This document shows, one piece after another, positions 10,840-23,037 of a stretch of DNA of 64,000 bases. The stretch is from contig JAEVLN010000003.1 in assembly GCA_018350325.1 (NCBI GenBank), positions 4,716,105 through 4,780,104 of the forward strand, in the 5' to 3' direction. The stretch comes from Globodera rostochiensis. Taxonomy: Eukaryota > Nematoda > Chromadorea > Rhabditida > Heteroderidae. The notes beneath the pieces are model-generated. The model made no database searches, was not told where the DNA came from, and saw only the letters and a list, made by a program, of their open reading frames with translations. Position 1 is the first letter of the stretch. The number at the start of each line of letters is the position of its first letter. A program made the translations under genes and the position numbers.

Positions 10840-12371
10840 ATGTCGGACAATCCGATGAAAGTGGAGAAACGGCTGAATGAAATGTGAGTTTTTTTTAATA
10901 AAATGACTAAACGAGAAAAATGGCAGTTTTTGAATGAAACAAAACAAAAATTTTGACCAATTTTAACAAAACGAGGAATTGTTTATTTGAAGCACCTCCT
11001 TTATTCGTGTTGTCATCCATTCATTTCATTTAAACCCGAATTTCCAAGTTTCGTTTGTGACGACGTTTTGTTCGAAGTGTTCGCATTTTGTGGACATTTT
11101 TTGCTCGGACTGAAAGTGGCATTGATCAGCGATCGATTTGACCGTTTGGTGGACGCCCATCTCGACTCGAATGAATGGTCGTTGGGTCAATTGGCAATTT
11201 GGCGCGCAGCTGACGGAAATGGCGCCGAAATTGTCAAAATTGTTGGCAATGGCAAAGTCGACCGCCGTTTGTCAATTCCGCAAAAATCACTTCCGGGCAA
11301 AGTGATCGGATTCGAACGACTGGCCATAAAGTCTTTTTCAGCATTAAATTTGTTGGATTTTTCATAAGCTTTCAGTTACATCGACGGAAGTGCCATCGAA
11401 TTTGTTCAAAGCCTCCGCCCACTTTTCGACTCCAAAGGCATCAATCTTTCAATCGGAACATCCGTCAACGAAAAGCGCAGTTGGCAAATAATTCGACACC
11501 GGATTTGGCCGTTGATCAATGAAAACATTTGGAAATTTTACTTGGATTCTTCCACTTTCAATCATTTGCGCCAATTGTCTCCGACCATTCTCAGCGATTG
11601 TGCAAAACTCCGAGAAATCCAATTCAATTATGTTTTCCCCGCGTTGCCGGCCGATGAGAGTGCCGACGCTTCTTCTGGACAAGCTTTGGCCAAATGGTTG
11701 CACACGCCCCGCGGGGACGGACTTCCGAAAATGTTAAAATGCTATTTTTGTCCGATAGAAATGGAAGGACTCAAACAAGTGATTTTAACTTTTACTGTAA
11801 TTATCCAATTTAAATTAATTTATGCCATTTTAGGCATTTATCAATTCGACCGATCCGTTGAATTTCATCATCTTTTCTTATGATTTTTATTCTCCTGTTG
11901 GCATTGTGCCATTTGAACTGAACAACAATTTGACGGGGGAGCGATTGGAGTTGCGACGCTTTAACGAAGACTTTTGGCTGTTGGTCCGTTGCCCGATTGA
12001 GCGCGACGAAGACAAATGGGCCGCATGGGAAAAGGAGGCGGCTGAATGGTGTTGGAGTCATCCGCGGAATCGCATTCACATTGACTTCAACGACGGGGAC
12101 ATCGGCGACGGGTAAAGATGGATTTTAACCCCCCGGGGGGGGGGGGGAGGGAGCAATCAAATGGCCAGGGATCAAGGACGTAGCCAGGGGATTCCAGTGC
12201 ATATAAATGCCTTTTTTGTGTACCTTTAGTGCCTATTTTGGTATTTTTATGCCTTTTTTGTATATTTTGACAATTTCTTAAGATTTTTTTTTTCGAATTT
12301 TTAGAATGCTTGACGCAAATGACGGTCCAAGTGAGCCCAAAAGGAAAAGAACTGAGGTCGATGGAATTTGA
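10840..12371 (+). CDS. F-box-like protein of an expanded cyst-nematode family
   Basis: Five exons, 10840-10883, 11049-11330, 11376-11778, 11834-12111 and 12305-12371, join in consistent phases to 357 residues. The start [15 protein letters not shown] leads into [35 protein letters not shown], an F-box-like helical segment. Blocks typical of the family follow: [25 protein letters not shown], the [11 protein letters not shown] region, [21 protein letters not shown] and [20 protein letters not shown] recall near-identical blocks in many predicted Globodera proteins annotated as F-box-containing; that is memory, not a search. F-box proteins usually act as substrate receptors of SCF ubiquitin ligases. 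Whether this family binds Skp1 is unknown. The 45-bp intron (11331-11375) and the tail exon rich in Lys/Arg (EPKRKRTE) are supported by phase. Poly(A) signal at 12408. No disablement. Confidence 0.85.
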
Positions 12372-12419
12372 ATGGAAATTTTTGAAAAATAATTTTGGTT
12401 TAAAGTTAATAAAAAGTAT

Positions 12420-14640
12420 TTTCATCACGCCTCGTTCATTGGAACCCGAATTAAAAATCAAAAGCACAAAAACCTCATAAACCGTGAAACCCGCTTGAAA
12501 AAACAAAAAGAATAAAAGTTAAAACAAAATACCCCAACACTTTTGCCCATCAGCGGGTTTTTTTGTAATCAGATTTGGTGCCATGATGTAAAGACGACGC
12601 TTGCGCTTGAGATTTCACGAAACGGCCAAGCATGAAAAAAGTGATTGATCAACATTAATAGAGCCCGACCTGGATCCAGGCCTGGATTTTTCCAGGTCCA
12701 TTAGCCCCAAAACCCCTGGATTTTCCTGACCTGGTCATACGGTCCAGACTCAAAATCGAACGAAATATATATCAATGGACTCCTCTCGGTCTGCAATGTA
12801 AGAATCTGAAAAAGGGCAACCATTCCCTGAAGAGTTACAGACCCGGGACTGAAGTGTCTTTTGACTTGGGACTCAGTTGTTCACTAATTAAAAAATGGGA
12901 AAAATCACTCAAATTGGCTTTCAAAATTAGGAATTAGTTAATAGAAAATCAAAATTGGGAATTTAAATCCGTTTTTGAACCGGTTTAAAAACTTGAAAAT
13001 TAAGGAAAAAAACGGCAATGGTGCAGAATTGGCGTCCCGACGAAAAAAAGATTTACGCACCGAGCGGAAGATTCCGCGCTCGCGGAGAAATTGAATTGCA
13101 TTTTCGCTGGTGTTAATTCGTTCAAAAAGTTCAAATAAATTCATACTTGCTGCGAAAATTTGGTCAAAAAAGGTTGCATTTGAAAATTCGAAAAAATGTT
13201 CGAATTCGGGTTCGGGCGCAATATCCGAGCTCGGATTCGTGTTCTACGCATTTTTTCACCCTAGAAAACATGCATTCTGAATTTTTAAATCTTTTTTTCG
13301 TCGGGACCCCAATTCTGCACCATTGCCGAAAAAACAACTTTTAAGTAACAAAAGCCGGGCAATGGTGCAGAATTGGGGTCCCGACGGAAAAAATTTTTAA
13401 AAATTCGGAATGCATGTTTTCTAAGATAAAAATAAGCGTAGAACACGAATCCGAGCTCGGATTAAACCCTTCAAAAAAATGCACGAAAACGTTTGTAATA
13501 ATGAGAAAACAAACAATTCAAGCAAGAGCTAAGCGATTGGATAGCTCTCAAGAAGGTTATGCCCAAAAATGCTAAATCGACGAAATAGTGCGCAAAAGTG
13601 AGAGGGACGGTTAGACAACTAGAGTAACGAGAGAGAACGTGTAACTTGGGGTGCATCCCAGCAGTAGTATGCAACCCATAGAATTATTGTCCTTTTTGGG
13701 GAACTGATGAATCAATTCAGCGAAAAATAGTAATTGCATGGAAGGGATTCGAACCCTAAACCTTTTTTTTGTTGAAAAGCTCACAGACCACTAAGCCAAA
13801 TGACGGCTTCTGTAACTCTTCAGGGAATGGTTGCCAACCAAAAAATTTTTCGGATTCTTACATTGCAGACCGAGAGGAGTCGATTGATATATATTTCGTT
13901 CGATTTTGAGTCTGGACCGTAGAACGATATTTTTCGACCTTTTGTTTTGCAAAATTAATAATTTTTGGGCTAATTTTCTGGTAAAATTGAAGAATACGTG
14001 TACCTCACCAAATCCCACAAATTATATATCAATCGACTCCTCTCTAAGCCTAACGCACGAATCTGAAAGAATTTTTTGGCGGAAACCACTTTGAAGCAAG
14101 TTATGGGCCCGGGACTGAAGTGTCTTTTTGAGTTGTCCATTGATTAAAAAATGGGCAAAATCGCTAATATAGGGCTTAAACACGCAACGGAGCATGCCTA
14201 GCCTAACGCGCCCCGAGGCAGGGTGGCTTAGGCCTAAGCCTAACGCGCCCCGAGGCAGGGTGGCTTAGGCCTAAGCCTAATGAACCCCAATTTGGTTATT
14301 TTAAAAAATTGCTTTTCTTTAATTTTAAAAAGGCTTATAACTTGCTTCAAAGTGGTTTCCGCCGAAAAATTCTTTCAGATTCGTGTGTTAGGCTTAGAGA
14401 GGAGTCGATTGATATATAATTTGTGGGATTTGGTGAGGTACACGTATTCTTCAATTTTTCCAATTTTCTTAACAATCCATCAACAAATTCAAACGTTTTC
14501 TGGAGACCTCGTCGTTCTTAAAAAGCATCAAAAAATTAACGTATTTTTTGAAATTTGGTTTTCGAAATCAAAAATCTCGAAATTCCGAGGGTGTAGGTCT
14601 CGGAGTTTTCGACAAATTTCCGAGATTCGAAACCTATTGG
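12420..14640. other. Gene-free, palindrome-rich spacer
   Basis: No exon found. The block 12745-12835 (with 'ctcctctcggtctgcaatg') is inverted at 13812-13918. A 'gcaatggtgcagaattgg' phrase occurs at 13015 and 13361 and inverted at 13296-13326. A degenerate tRNA-like sequence lies on the minus strand at 13736-13803 (box B GGTTCGAATCC). The span 13985-14460 is a separate palindrome. Confidence 0.55.
13985..14460. repeat. Large palindrome with TTAGGC-type motifs in the loop
   Basis: About 125 bp at 13985-14110 (GAAGAATACGTGTACCTCACC ... CTTTGAAGCAAGTTAT) is repeated inverted at 14335-14460 with few mismatches. The 220-bp loop contains two copies of GGTGGCTTAGGCCTAAGCC. The near-perfect arms suggest a young palindromic insertion. 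Confidence 0.75.
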
Positions 14641-14743
14641 TCTTAATATTTACCTTTTGTTGTCCCTTTTGTTTCATTTATTCAAAATTTTCTCAATTGG
14701 TGCTTTTTAGCTTTTAGAAATTAACTTAACGCAATCGCTTAAA

Positions 14744-17700
14744 ATGATCAGCCAAATAATTCGCAATTTTCTCAATGGGCAACACATTATTTGCAAGGTT
14801 TGAATTTTTTTTTTTTTTTTGGTTGGTTTCCGTTGGGGGGGGGGGGACCCTTTCCACAAAAAAAAAATTTCCTCAAATTATGTTAGAAGAAATCCCTACT
14901 TTTTAATTTGTTTGAACGAATGGTGGCAAATGGATTTGTGAGAAATATCAATTCCCGAAAATATGTTTAAATGTATTATATATAAAAAGTAGGGTTTCTA
15001 ACATAATTTCGCGAAAATTTTTTCTTTATGAAAACCAAAAGGGTCCCTCCTCCCTATGGCTTTGAATCGGCGACTCCCGTCTAAAGAAATGTCAAAACGA
15101 CTTCCAAAAGCTTTTCGTTGCCTATTTCTGCGAAATATTACTAAAAAACATACAAAAATGTTCGAGGAGTTGGAGGTGTTCAGATTTAAAAAAAGCGAAA
15201 ATTCTTTTTTTTAGGTTCTCGGTTTTTGTTTCGTTTTCGACAAATTGTCGGGAAAAAACGACGGCGAATTCTTTAGACGGGGGGGGGTTGCAAAACCATA
15301 GGGGGGACCCTTAAAAAATTTCTTTAAAGTATTTTAAAATCCTTTTTATATACAAATACATTTTTTTGTGAAAACCCTACAAAAAAAAAGTTTTTGAATC
15401 GATTGAAATTTTGAAAAAAAAAACATATTTTTTTGAAAAGTAAAGGGTCCCCTTTGGTTTTGCGACTCCCCGGCGTGAAAATCGGCGACCTCCCGTCTAA
15501 AGAAATGTCAAAACGACTTCCAAAAGCTTTTCGTTGCTTATTTTTGCGAAATATTAGTGAAAACGCAGACGAAAATGCTCGAGGAGTTGGAGGTGTTCGG
15601 ATTTTAAAAAACGGCTCTATTGCAGTTTACACGACATAAAAAAAAAAAAATAACACAACCATAGAAAAGTTACACGACCATAAATATAAATTGTGATTTA
15701 CTGCTATTTGGGGTTCGTTAGGCTTAGGCCTAAGCTTAATAAACCCCAAGCCAGGGTGGCTTAGGCCTTTTAAAGGTTGTGTAAACATTTTAAGGTCGTG
15801 TAATTTGTTTATGGTTGTGTAAACTGCAATAGACCCAAAAAACGATGGTTTATTCGGAATTGTAATGACTAAATCCGTCCTTTTCAAAAAAAAATGTATG
15901 ATGCTTTTAGGGGTTTAACCTTTTGGAAAGTTCATTCGTATGCAAATATTTTAATGCCGAACAAAAAACAATTTTTTTTTAGATTCAACACGTTCAAACT
16001 GTTCGTGTGGCGTTTTTGCATCAACACAGCAAAAATGTGTACCCGGCAGCCGTTCTTTCGTGCGGCGCTCGCATGGCGTCGACGTCGTCCAGTAAATGGT
16101 CCAAGCTGTCGGGCGAGTACAGCAACAACGGCGGTTCCACGCTGTTGGACGATTACCACAATAACCGTGCAGCCAATCTTCAACTCGCCGATTTGGGCAA
16201 ACACGCCATGGCATTTGCACTGGACCCGCAAGGTTCAAGGTGCGAATTGCTGGGTGAACGATTTGAACAGCTCGGGCTGGCGCCAACCCGTTCATTCCAT
16301 GGCGTGTAACTTTCTTCAACTTCCACCGAATAATTTAATACCATTTGGAGCTCGATAAATTGGCATATTTTTTGGTTGTTTTAACTTTTTGGAAGGAATT
16401 CTGTCCAATCGCTGTTGGGTGAGGGGGGGTGTATGATGCAGAAGCTAATTGAATACAGAATTCGCATTAACATTCCGTCAGGTTCATCCAACAAAAGTTG
16501 GGGCGTGCCAGATCGACGGAGACGGCTCAGCTGGTGGACATTTAATTTATTATTTTTAAGCCGGTTTTTAGACTTGCGTACTGAAGTGTTCCTTTTACCT
16601 GGGGACTCAAATGGTTGACTATAAATGTAAAAAAATGTTATTTAGATAATTAATGAGATATCGACGCAAGTGATTCCCCTGTCCCTCCATAAATACGGTA
16701 GTTGGGTGATCCGAAGTGTGCTTGAACACTGCACGGAGCAGCAAAAGCGTCCCGTGCTGGAACAACTTCATGACAATGTGCTCAATTTGGTCACGGATCC
16801 GGTGGGTGAAGGGGCGGGTGGGGAATCGTAGATCCTTTTTTTAAAATTGAGTCGTAATTATTTTTGTTCAAGTACGGCAACTACGTGATCCAACACGCGA
16901 TTGAGCATGGACTGCCCGAAGACCGGGAGCGCATTGTGCACATTCTGAAGGACGACATTATGAAGTACGCGCAGCACAAGTTCGGCTGCCTCATCATCGA
17001 GAAGTGTTTGATCTGCGGGACAGCGAATCAGAAAAAGGCGCTGATCGACAACGTTTGTGTGGGGTGAGTTGCTTTATGCATTAATGAGTAAGGGTCGTCG
17101 CTTTTTGGGACGACGAGTTGGGACATAAATTGTTGTCTTTTTTCTTTTATTCCAAGACCGGGATTTCGACCCGGGACCAGTCGGGATCCCCGGTTTGAAA
17201 AATCTTTTCAAGAAGTTACAAAATCTCCTTCCCGATAAAGAAAATTTATTTTTAAAGAGAGGCGCAGACGCTTCAAAATGCACGACAGTTGATGGCTGAC
17301 GAATTTGGCCATTATGTTATTCAGGTCCTTCGAATATTCATTATTTTTGGCACGATTCGATAAATTGAGTGAACTATTTTTGCAAGTTTCTTCAAATTGG
17401 TCTGATTCTTTCAATTTTTAGTCGCACATTCAAAAGGAATTGAAAACATAATAAAAGTAAAATTCCCTAAAATAGCCCAAAAATGATCAAAGGGAATTAC
17501 CTAATTAAGCAAAATAAATTCAGAAATTTTTCGAGTACGGCACGGACGATCAGAAGGCTCAGCTGGTGGACGCATTGCGTGGCCACGTGTTGACATTGTC
17601 CCTGCAAATATACGGCGGTCCCATGATCCAAAAGGCGTTGAAATTGGTGGACAAAACGTCACAAATGGAGGCAAAGCATTTATTTTAAATTATTACATTT

Positions 17701-19989
17701 ATTTTAATTAAAAAATAAAATATTTTTTAAAGATAATCGAAGAACTGACGCCGCGTGCGTGTGTGATCAGATGCATCAAAGATCAATATGGAATGCACGT
17801 CATGAACACGGTGAATAACATCAATATACAACAATTTTGTTTAAGTCTAAACCAAGGCTTCCGGGTTTGGGGGGTTAGCTTCATTGGAAACTTTTAAATT
17901 TACAGATATTTGAACTCATCGAACCAGAACAGCTTCAGTTTGTCGTTGATGCCATAACCGACAGTCCGTCGGATTCTGTACGTTTTTAAAGCTTTAATCG
18001 AGTAGAAGATATGTTTCACCAATGTTCAAGCGGTTCAAAGCATTTCCAATAAGTTATATTTCCGAAACCCAAAATTTGAGATTTTAGAGTTTTTTGAACC
18101 TTCTGCGTATAACTTTCTCTATTTTGTCCAAACACTTAATTTATGATTACATATAAATTAAATTAGAACATTTCAAACTTTGTAATGGATGTATGCTGAG
18201 AAACAATGAAAAATTTGCCAATCTAATACTAAATCTTGAAAAGCATCCTTCGTCTCTCCCATCCTAACAGGTTGCCTCCCTTTGCCTCCATGAATACGGT
18301 AATTGGGTGATCAGAAGTGTTCTTGAACACTGCACGGAGCAGCAAAAGCGTCCCGTGCTGGAACAACTGCACGAGAATGTGCTCAGTTTGGTCACGGATA
18401 AGCACGGCTGCTTTGTGATCAACCATGTGATTGAGCATGGACTGCCCGAAGATCGGGAACGCATTGCGCGCAGTCTGCACGAGAATGTGCTCACTTTGGC
18501 AACGGATAAGTATGGCAGCCACGTGATCAAACATGTGATTGTGCATGGACTGCCCGAAGATCGGGAACGCATTGTGCGCAGTCTGCACGAGAATGTGGGT
18601 CACGGATCAGTTGAAGGGGCGTGTGGTCTCGGAATAAATCGACTTTTTTTCATTGCCCCCCCCTCCCTCCGAATTTTTCTAGATACGCTCTTTCATCGTT
18701 TATTATTAGACAAATAGATTTTTGATTTCTCATTAATTACTTAATCCTACAGAGGCCTTGTAATATAAATTCCTAAGTATTTGTCTTCTAAAATTAGGTA
18801 AGAATACAACGCAAAATTCGTCGATTTCTTCCTAAAGATCACCTCCCTGTCCCTGCATGAATGCGGCAATTGGGTGATCCGAAGTGTGCTTGAACACTGT
18901 ACGGAGCAGCAAAAGCGTCCCGTGCTGGAACAACTGCACGAGAATGTGCTCAGTTTGGTCACGGATAAGTACGGCTGCTTTGTGATCAACCATGTGATTG
19001 AGCATGGACTGCCCGAAGATCGGGAACGCATTGCGCGCAGTCTGCACGAAAATGTGAGTCACAGATCAGTTGAAGGGGCGTGTGGTCGGAATAAAATAGA
19101 TTTTTTCTCCCTAAAAGATCATCTCCCTTTGCCTCCATAAATACGGTAGTTGGGTGATCCGAAGTATGCTTGAACACTGCACGGAGCAGCAAAAGCGTCC
19201 CGTGCTGGAACAACTTCATGACAATCTGCTCAATTTGGTCACGGACCCGGTGGGTGAAGGGGCGGGTGGGGAATCGTAGATCCTTTTTTTTTAAATTGAG
19301 TCGTAATTCTTTTTGTTCAAGTACGGCAACTACGTGATCCAACACGCGATTGAGCATGGACTGCCCGAAGACCGGGAGCGCATTGTGCGCAATTTGAAGG
19401 GGGACATTCTGAAGAACGCACATCACAAGGGCATTTGCAGTGTGATCGAAAAGTTTTTCGTTTTTGGTACGACGGAGCAGAGAAATGCGCTAATCGACCA
19501 AGTTTGCGCGGAGTGAGTTTTTCCCGGGAACCCCAAAAATTAAATTTTTGCTGTTTTTTGTTCAGCAACGGCACTGGCAAGCCGCCTTTGTTGGAAATGA
19601 TAAAGCAACCGTTTGCCAACGACGTTGTGCTCAAAATGCATGACTTTGCGGACTCTGCGCATCGTGACAAAATGATGTTCGCCATCAAAGAACACATTCC
19701 GGCACTGATCCGTTTAAAAGCACGGCAATCAGAGCATCAGTGAGTTTTGTGTTGGCTTTTCTGCCCCTTTTTGTGGTTCTCGATTTTGTTCTCGGGAATT
19801 AATTCATCTTCCCCCACAATGGCTATTGCGATAATTCGGTTTTACTAAATATTTCAAACACGTTATTTTTTTTTTTATGCGGTTTTTTCAAAAAATGAAT
19901 GTTTTTTGAGTTTCAGATCGCGCACCAAAAGTGGCGCACTCGTGGACAAAAGGAAGAAGTCGAATAACAACGGATTATTGGATGATTAG
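14744..19989 (+). CDS. PUF (Pumilio/FBF) RNA-binding protein with expanded repeat array
   Basis: Fifteen exons join in phase to 727 residues: 14744-14797, 15983-16239, 16482-16533, 16646-16801, 16873-17063, 17258-17324, 17524-17670, 17733-17810, 17906-17977, 18271-18594, 18838-19053, 19118-19249, 19322-19512, 19566-19739 and 19917-19989. PUF proteins bind 3' UTRs and repress mRNAs in the cytoplasm. I count 16 Puf repeats. Compared with canonical repeats 1-8 their order is 1-5-6-7-2-3-4-5-6-6-5-6-5-6-7-8. Repeat 1 has ALDPQGSRFIQQKL, repeat 2 ADEFGHYVIQKFFEYG, repeats of type 6 YGNYVIQHAIEHG. Many recognition positions are atypical (YGSWVIR, HGCFVIN, FANDVVL). Exon 7 ends with a GC donor (GAG|GCAAAG). 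The tail is basic (KRKK). A TTTTTAG acceptor lies before the ATG (14710). Exon 1 (18 codons) is supported by conservation in the paralogue. Nematode PUF genes are often germline regulators; no role is claimed here. Confidence 0.85.
14798..15982 (+). other. Intron 1 of the first PUF gene
   Basis: The 1185-bp intron holds the dispersed 'ccatagggggacccttt' phrase (15040-15060 inverted, 15296-15312), a 'ggcttaggcctaagc' palindrome (15718-15770) and runs of T and G. The part 15430-15980 is almost identical to 40395-40938 in the paralogue, more so than most exons. Confidence 0.7.
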
Positions 19990-20095
19990 AATAATTTATC
20001 TTTTGCTCATCGGTTAATTATTACTGGTCTTTGATCTCTTGTTTGCCTTTTTTAGACCATCGAATGTTTGCAAAATTCCAAAAACGTCAAATTTA

Positions 20096-23030
20096 AACGG
20101 TAAATTACTGTTACCGAAAAATACCGGTCAAAAAATTTCGGTTTTGAATATTTTTAATTTGAATTTAAAATGAATAAAACAATTTATTCAATACTTATAA
20201 TTAGGGTAGCTCCCCGACCCCTCGGGGGCGGGAAAGTCGGGGAGGCCGGGGTTGGCAATGTCGGGGGTCGGGGACGACAAATTGTCGGGGTCGGGGTTCA
20301 AGAAAATTTTATTCATAACATTTTCATAAAAATTTCAGCAATGTCTTCTACAGGCCAATCATAAAATATATATATATTTTAATTCGTTCATGTAGAGCAC
20401 GGACCGATCGTGATTTTGATCGAAATCTCGGTCAAAATCTTACGAGATTCTTGATTGAAATGTCAATCGGTCCTCGAGTCCGGGCTCTACATTCATCATC
20501 CTCAAAAATCTTCAGAGTGAAGACGATTTTGTAATTTGTAAAAATGTTTGAAGCTTTTTAGTAATGTGAGGAGTCGGGTGAAGCTTTTTAGTAATGTGAG
20601 GAGTCGGGCGGTGCCGATAGGCGCCGCCGGGAAAATTTTTTGAACCTTTCAACAATGTTTGTTAAGAAAAATTGCTTCAAAATAACGAAAATTTGACCAA
20701 ATCTTTAAACTTTTGGAAGTTTTCAGTGAAAGTTTACAAATTTTCGATAAATTGAATTGCTCAAAATTAACGAAATTTGGTCATTTCACAAATTTTGGAA
20801 GTTTTCATCGGAAAGTTGGACCCAAACAAAATTTGGTCAATAATATTGGTAAAAAATTTTGTACAAAATAACACAAAAATGTTTTGGTTTTGGGTTTTGG
20901 TCCGGATAGTAATAACTACATTTTTTAAATAGTCGTTCAATTTGCTGACCAAAAAATTTAAAATGATCTGAATTGACATTCACAAAATATTTTAAAAATT
21001 TTTACAAATTGTTTACTCCAGTATTGATGTTCATATTAAGTGGTAAAAACCAATTTACGCAGGACGGAGGACGATTCGTTCCCGGCCGATTCGTTCACCC
21101 CCGATTCGTTCCCCTTTTCAGAAGTTTTTTCGTTATAACTTCTTTCAAGTCTAACCAAATCAAACATTTTCGATATCATTCGAAAGCTTACAACTAGTAG
21201 AAGCTTACAAAAGCAAAAGCTAAGCGATTGGCCAAATTTCAAAAAAGTTATGGCCAATTGTGGCCAAAAAAACGGTTTCTGGCCATAACTTTTTTGAGAT
21301 TTGGCCAATCGCTTAGCTTTTGCTTTTGAAAGCTTCTACTAGTTGTAAGCTTTCGAATGATACCAAAAATGTTTGATTTGGTTAGCTTTGAAAGAAGTTA
21401 TAAAAACTTCTGAAAAGGGGAACGAATCGGCCGGGAACGAATCGTCTTTTTACCATTTACGCAATAGGGATTGGCAGCAGAATGTCCAACATGAGCCATG
21501 AATTAATTTTAGAGACAAATCCCAATCGGTTAGGCACAAATTTGTCCTTGAATCTATGGTCAAGGTAAGTGGGCTACGGCATAAATTCTATTAAAATTCA
21601 AAATTTCGATTTTTTTTTTTTGCTGACCTCTTGCTTTCAAAGTTCGAAAATCTTTCACGAATTTAGCTGATCAGTTTTCTCTGCTCTTCCTCAATGATCG
21701 GATAATTCTTTTCCGTTAATTCCCCAAGTGGAAGCATCGTCGGGTAGCAATTTAGTCAATAAATATTAGGAAATTCATCCAATTCAATACATTATTCGCC
21801 AAAAATTAGCATTTAAAAAAATTACCGAAAAATACCGAAACTCCAACATTTTTCTCGGTCGGTATAACGAATCGGTAATACCGAAAAAATTACCGCGGTA
21901 ATACCGTACCGTGCCGAACACTAACACAAACAGTGCATTTTTTGCTATGCGCCAGGGGTTCAAACCGGACCCGGTAGACTTAAGGATGAATTTTCACCGT
22001 TTCCATAAAAAATTCGAATGGCTTTAAGAACTATGAATCGGTTGAGTTTGAAGTCAGTTTTGGCCTAAGCCTAATGAACCCCTGAGCTCAGGGTGGCTTA
22101 GGCCTAAGCCTAGACCTCCCCGGCCCCCAATTTTCCCGCCCACTAAGGGGTCGGGAGCAACCTTAAGTTAAGAATTAGCAAAAAATTGGCATTAAAAAAA
22201 TGCAATAAAAAAGTAAAACACACCTCTAAAAATCGGTTTTTTGGTGAAAATGCCAAACTAACAGAAAAATGGGACAAAGTAAGAGGACGAAAAACTAAAC
22301 TGTTTTTCTTGGTTTTTTATTTTGATCCGATTCAATTTTAGTTTTTCGAAATTTTACAATGATGCAAAACATTATTGCTATTGAATTATTTAAAATAAAA
22401 ACAAAACAAAACAAAAAATTGTGAAGAAATGAAATCCTTTTTAGATTGAGAAACTCGGTTGGGCGCCAGCGATGTTTAAAGTCAGGGAGGCCAATTGCCC
22501 TTTTTATGGCAAATGCTATACTTTTGGAATTTGCCATATTTTAGCACTTTGTGAAAAATTCTCATAAATTCCGAAAATCAAAAAATTACCTTATTTTTAA
22601 AATTTTGGTTGCAAATCTCTTAACAAATTGAGTCAAAACTTCCTTAAGAAAAATTGCCATATTTTTGACCTCTCGATGCCATAAAATTGCAATATTTTCG
22701 CGCAGATGAGTTGGCCTACCTGTTTAAAGCGCCATAACACTTCTTGGAATAACCAACAAAACTAAATAAATTTGGTACCAATCTTAAAGCTCTATTCTAA
22801 TCATGTGAACTAGTCCAATCCAGTAACCAATTCAATCCAAGCATTTTAATCCAAATAATGATTATTATTATAATTAGTAATTGGTTTTGGAATTGTGAGC
22901 GTTTTTTTTACAAAGAGAAGTAAAACGGTGTTAACACAAAGAAAATGGCTCCGATTTATCGCATTACATTCGCTCGCATGTCCAATTTCCTTTTCACTCC
23001 CGCATTGCCGCGTGGCACGCTCGCTCGCAC
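20096..23030. other. Repeat-rich intergenic region
   Basis: No gene found. It contains a GC-rich GTCGGGG block (20210-20305) and a 100-bp inverted pair GTAGAGCACGGACCGAT / ATCGGTCC..GGGCTCTAC (20395-20492). It also holds the GC-rich palindrome (20607-20631), a 'gtaccgaaaaataccg' element end TGCCGAACACTA (21800-21923), TTAGGCCTAA motifs (22085-22115) and low-complexity AT sequence. The block near 20805-20905 is an inverted relative of 24690-24785. Confidence 0.55.
21062..21454. mobile_element. Palindromic element with perfect 9-bp target duplication
   Basis: The arms from GGACGGAGGACGATTCGTTC (21062) and, inverted, GGTAAAAAGACGATTCGTTC (ending 21454) include tandem CGATTCGTTCCC units and extend through most of the 393 bp to a loop near 21265. 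ATTTACGCA occurs at 21053-21061 and again at 21455-21463. A 9-bp duplication is typical of Mutator-like transposons, so a MULE-mobilised foldback is inferred. No coding sequence. Confidence 0.8.
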
Positions 23031-23037
23031 GCACACA

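Larger units (their letters stand above)
14640..20095 (+). repeat. Segmental duplication, copy A (PUF locus)
   Basis: From about 14640 to 20095 the sequence is repeated in the same orientation at about 39942-44567. Homology begins at CATTTATTCAAAATTTTCTC upstream of the PUF start and ends near GACCATCGAATGTT downstream of the stop. Copy A is longer because it holds extra repeat-encoding exons and a 350-bp insertion in intron 1 (about 14830-15200). Confidence 0.9.

Noticed and set aside
15433..15639. 68-codon frame identical in both PUF loci (also 40398-40604)
   Set aside because: The identity reflects the recently homogenised intron 1, not coding selection; the frame has no splice context.
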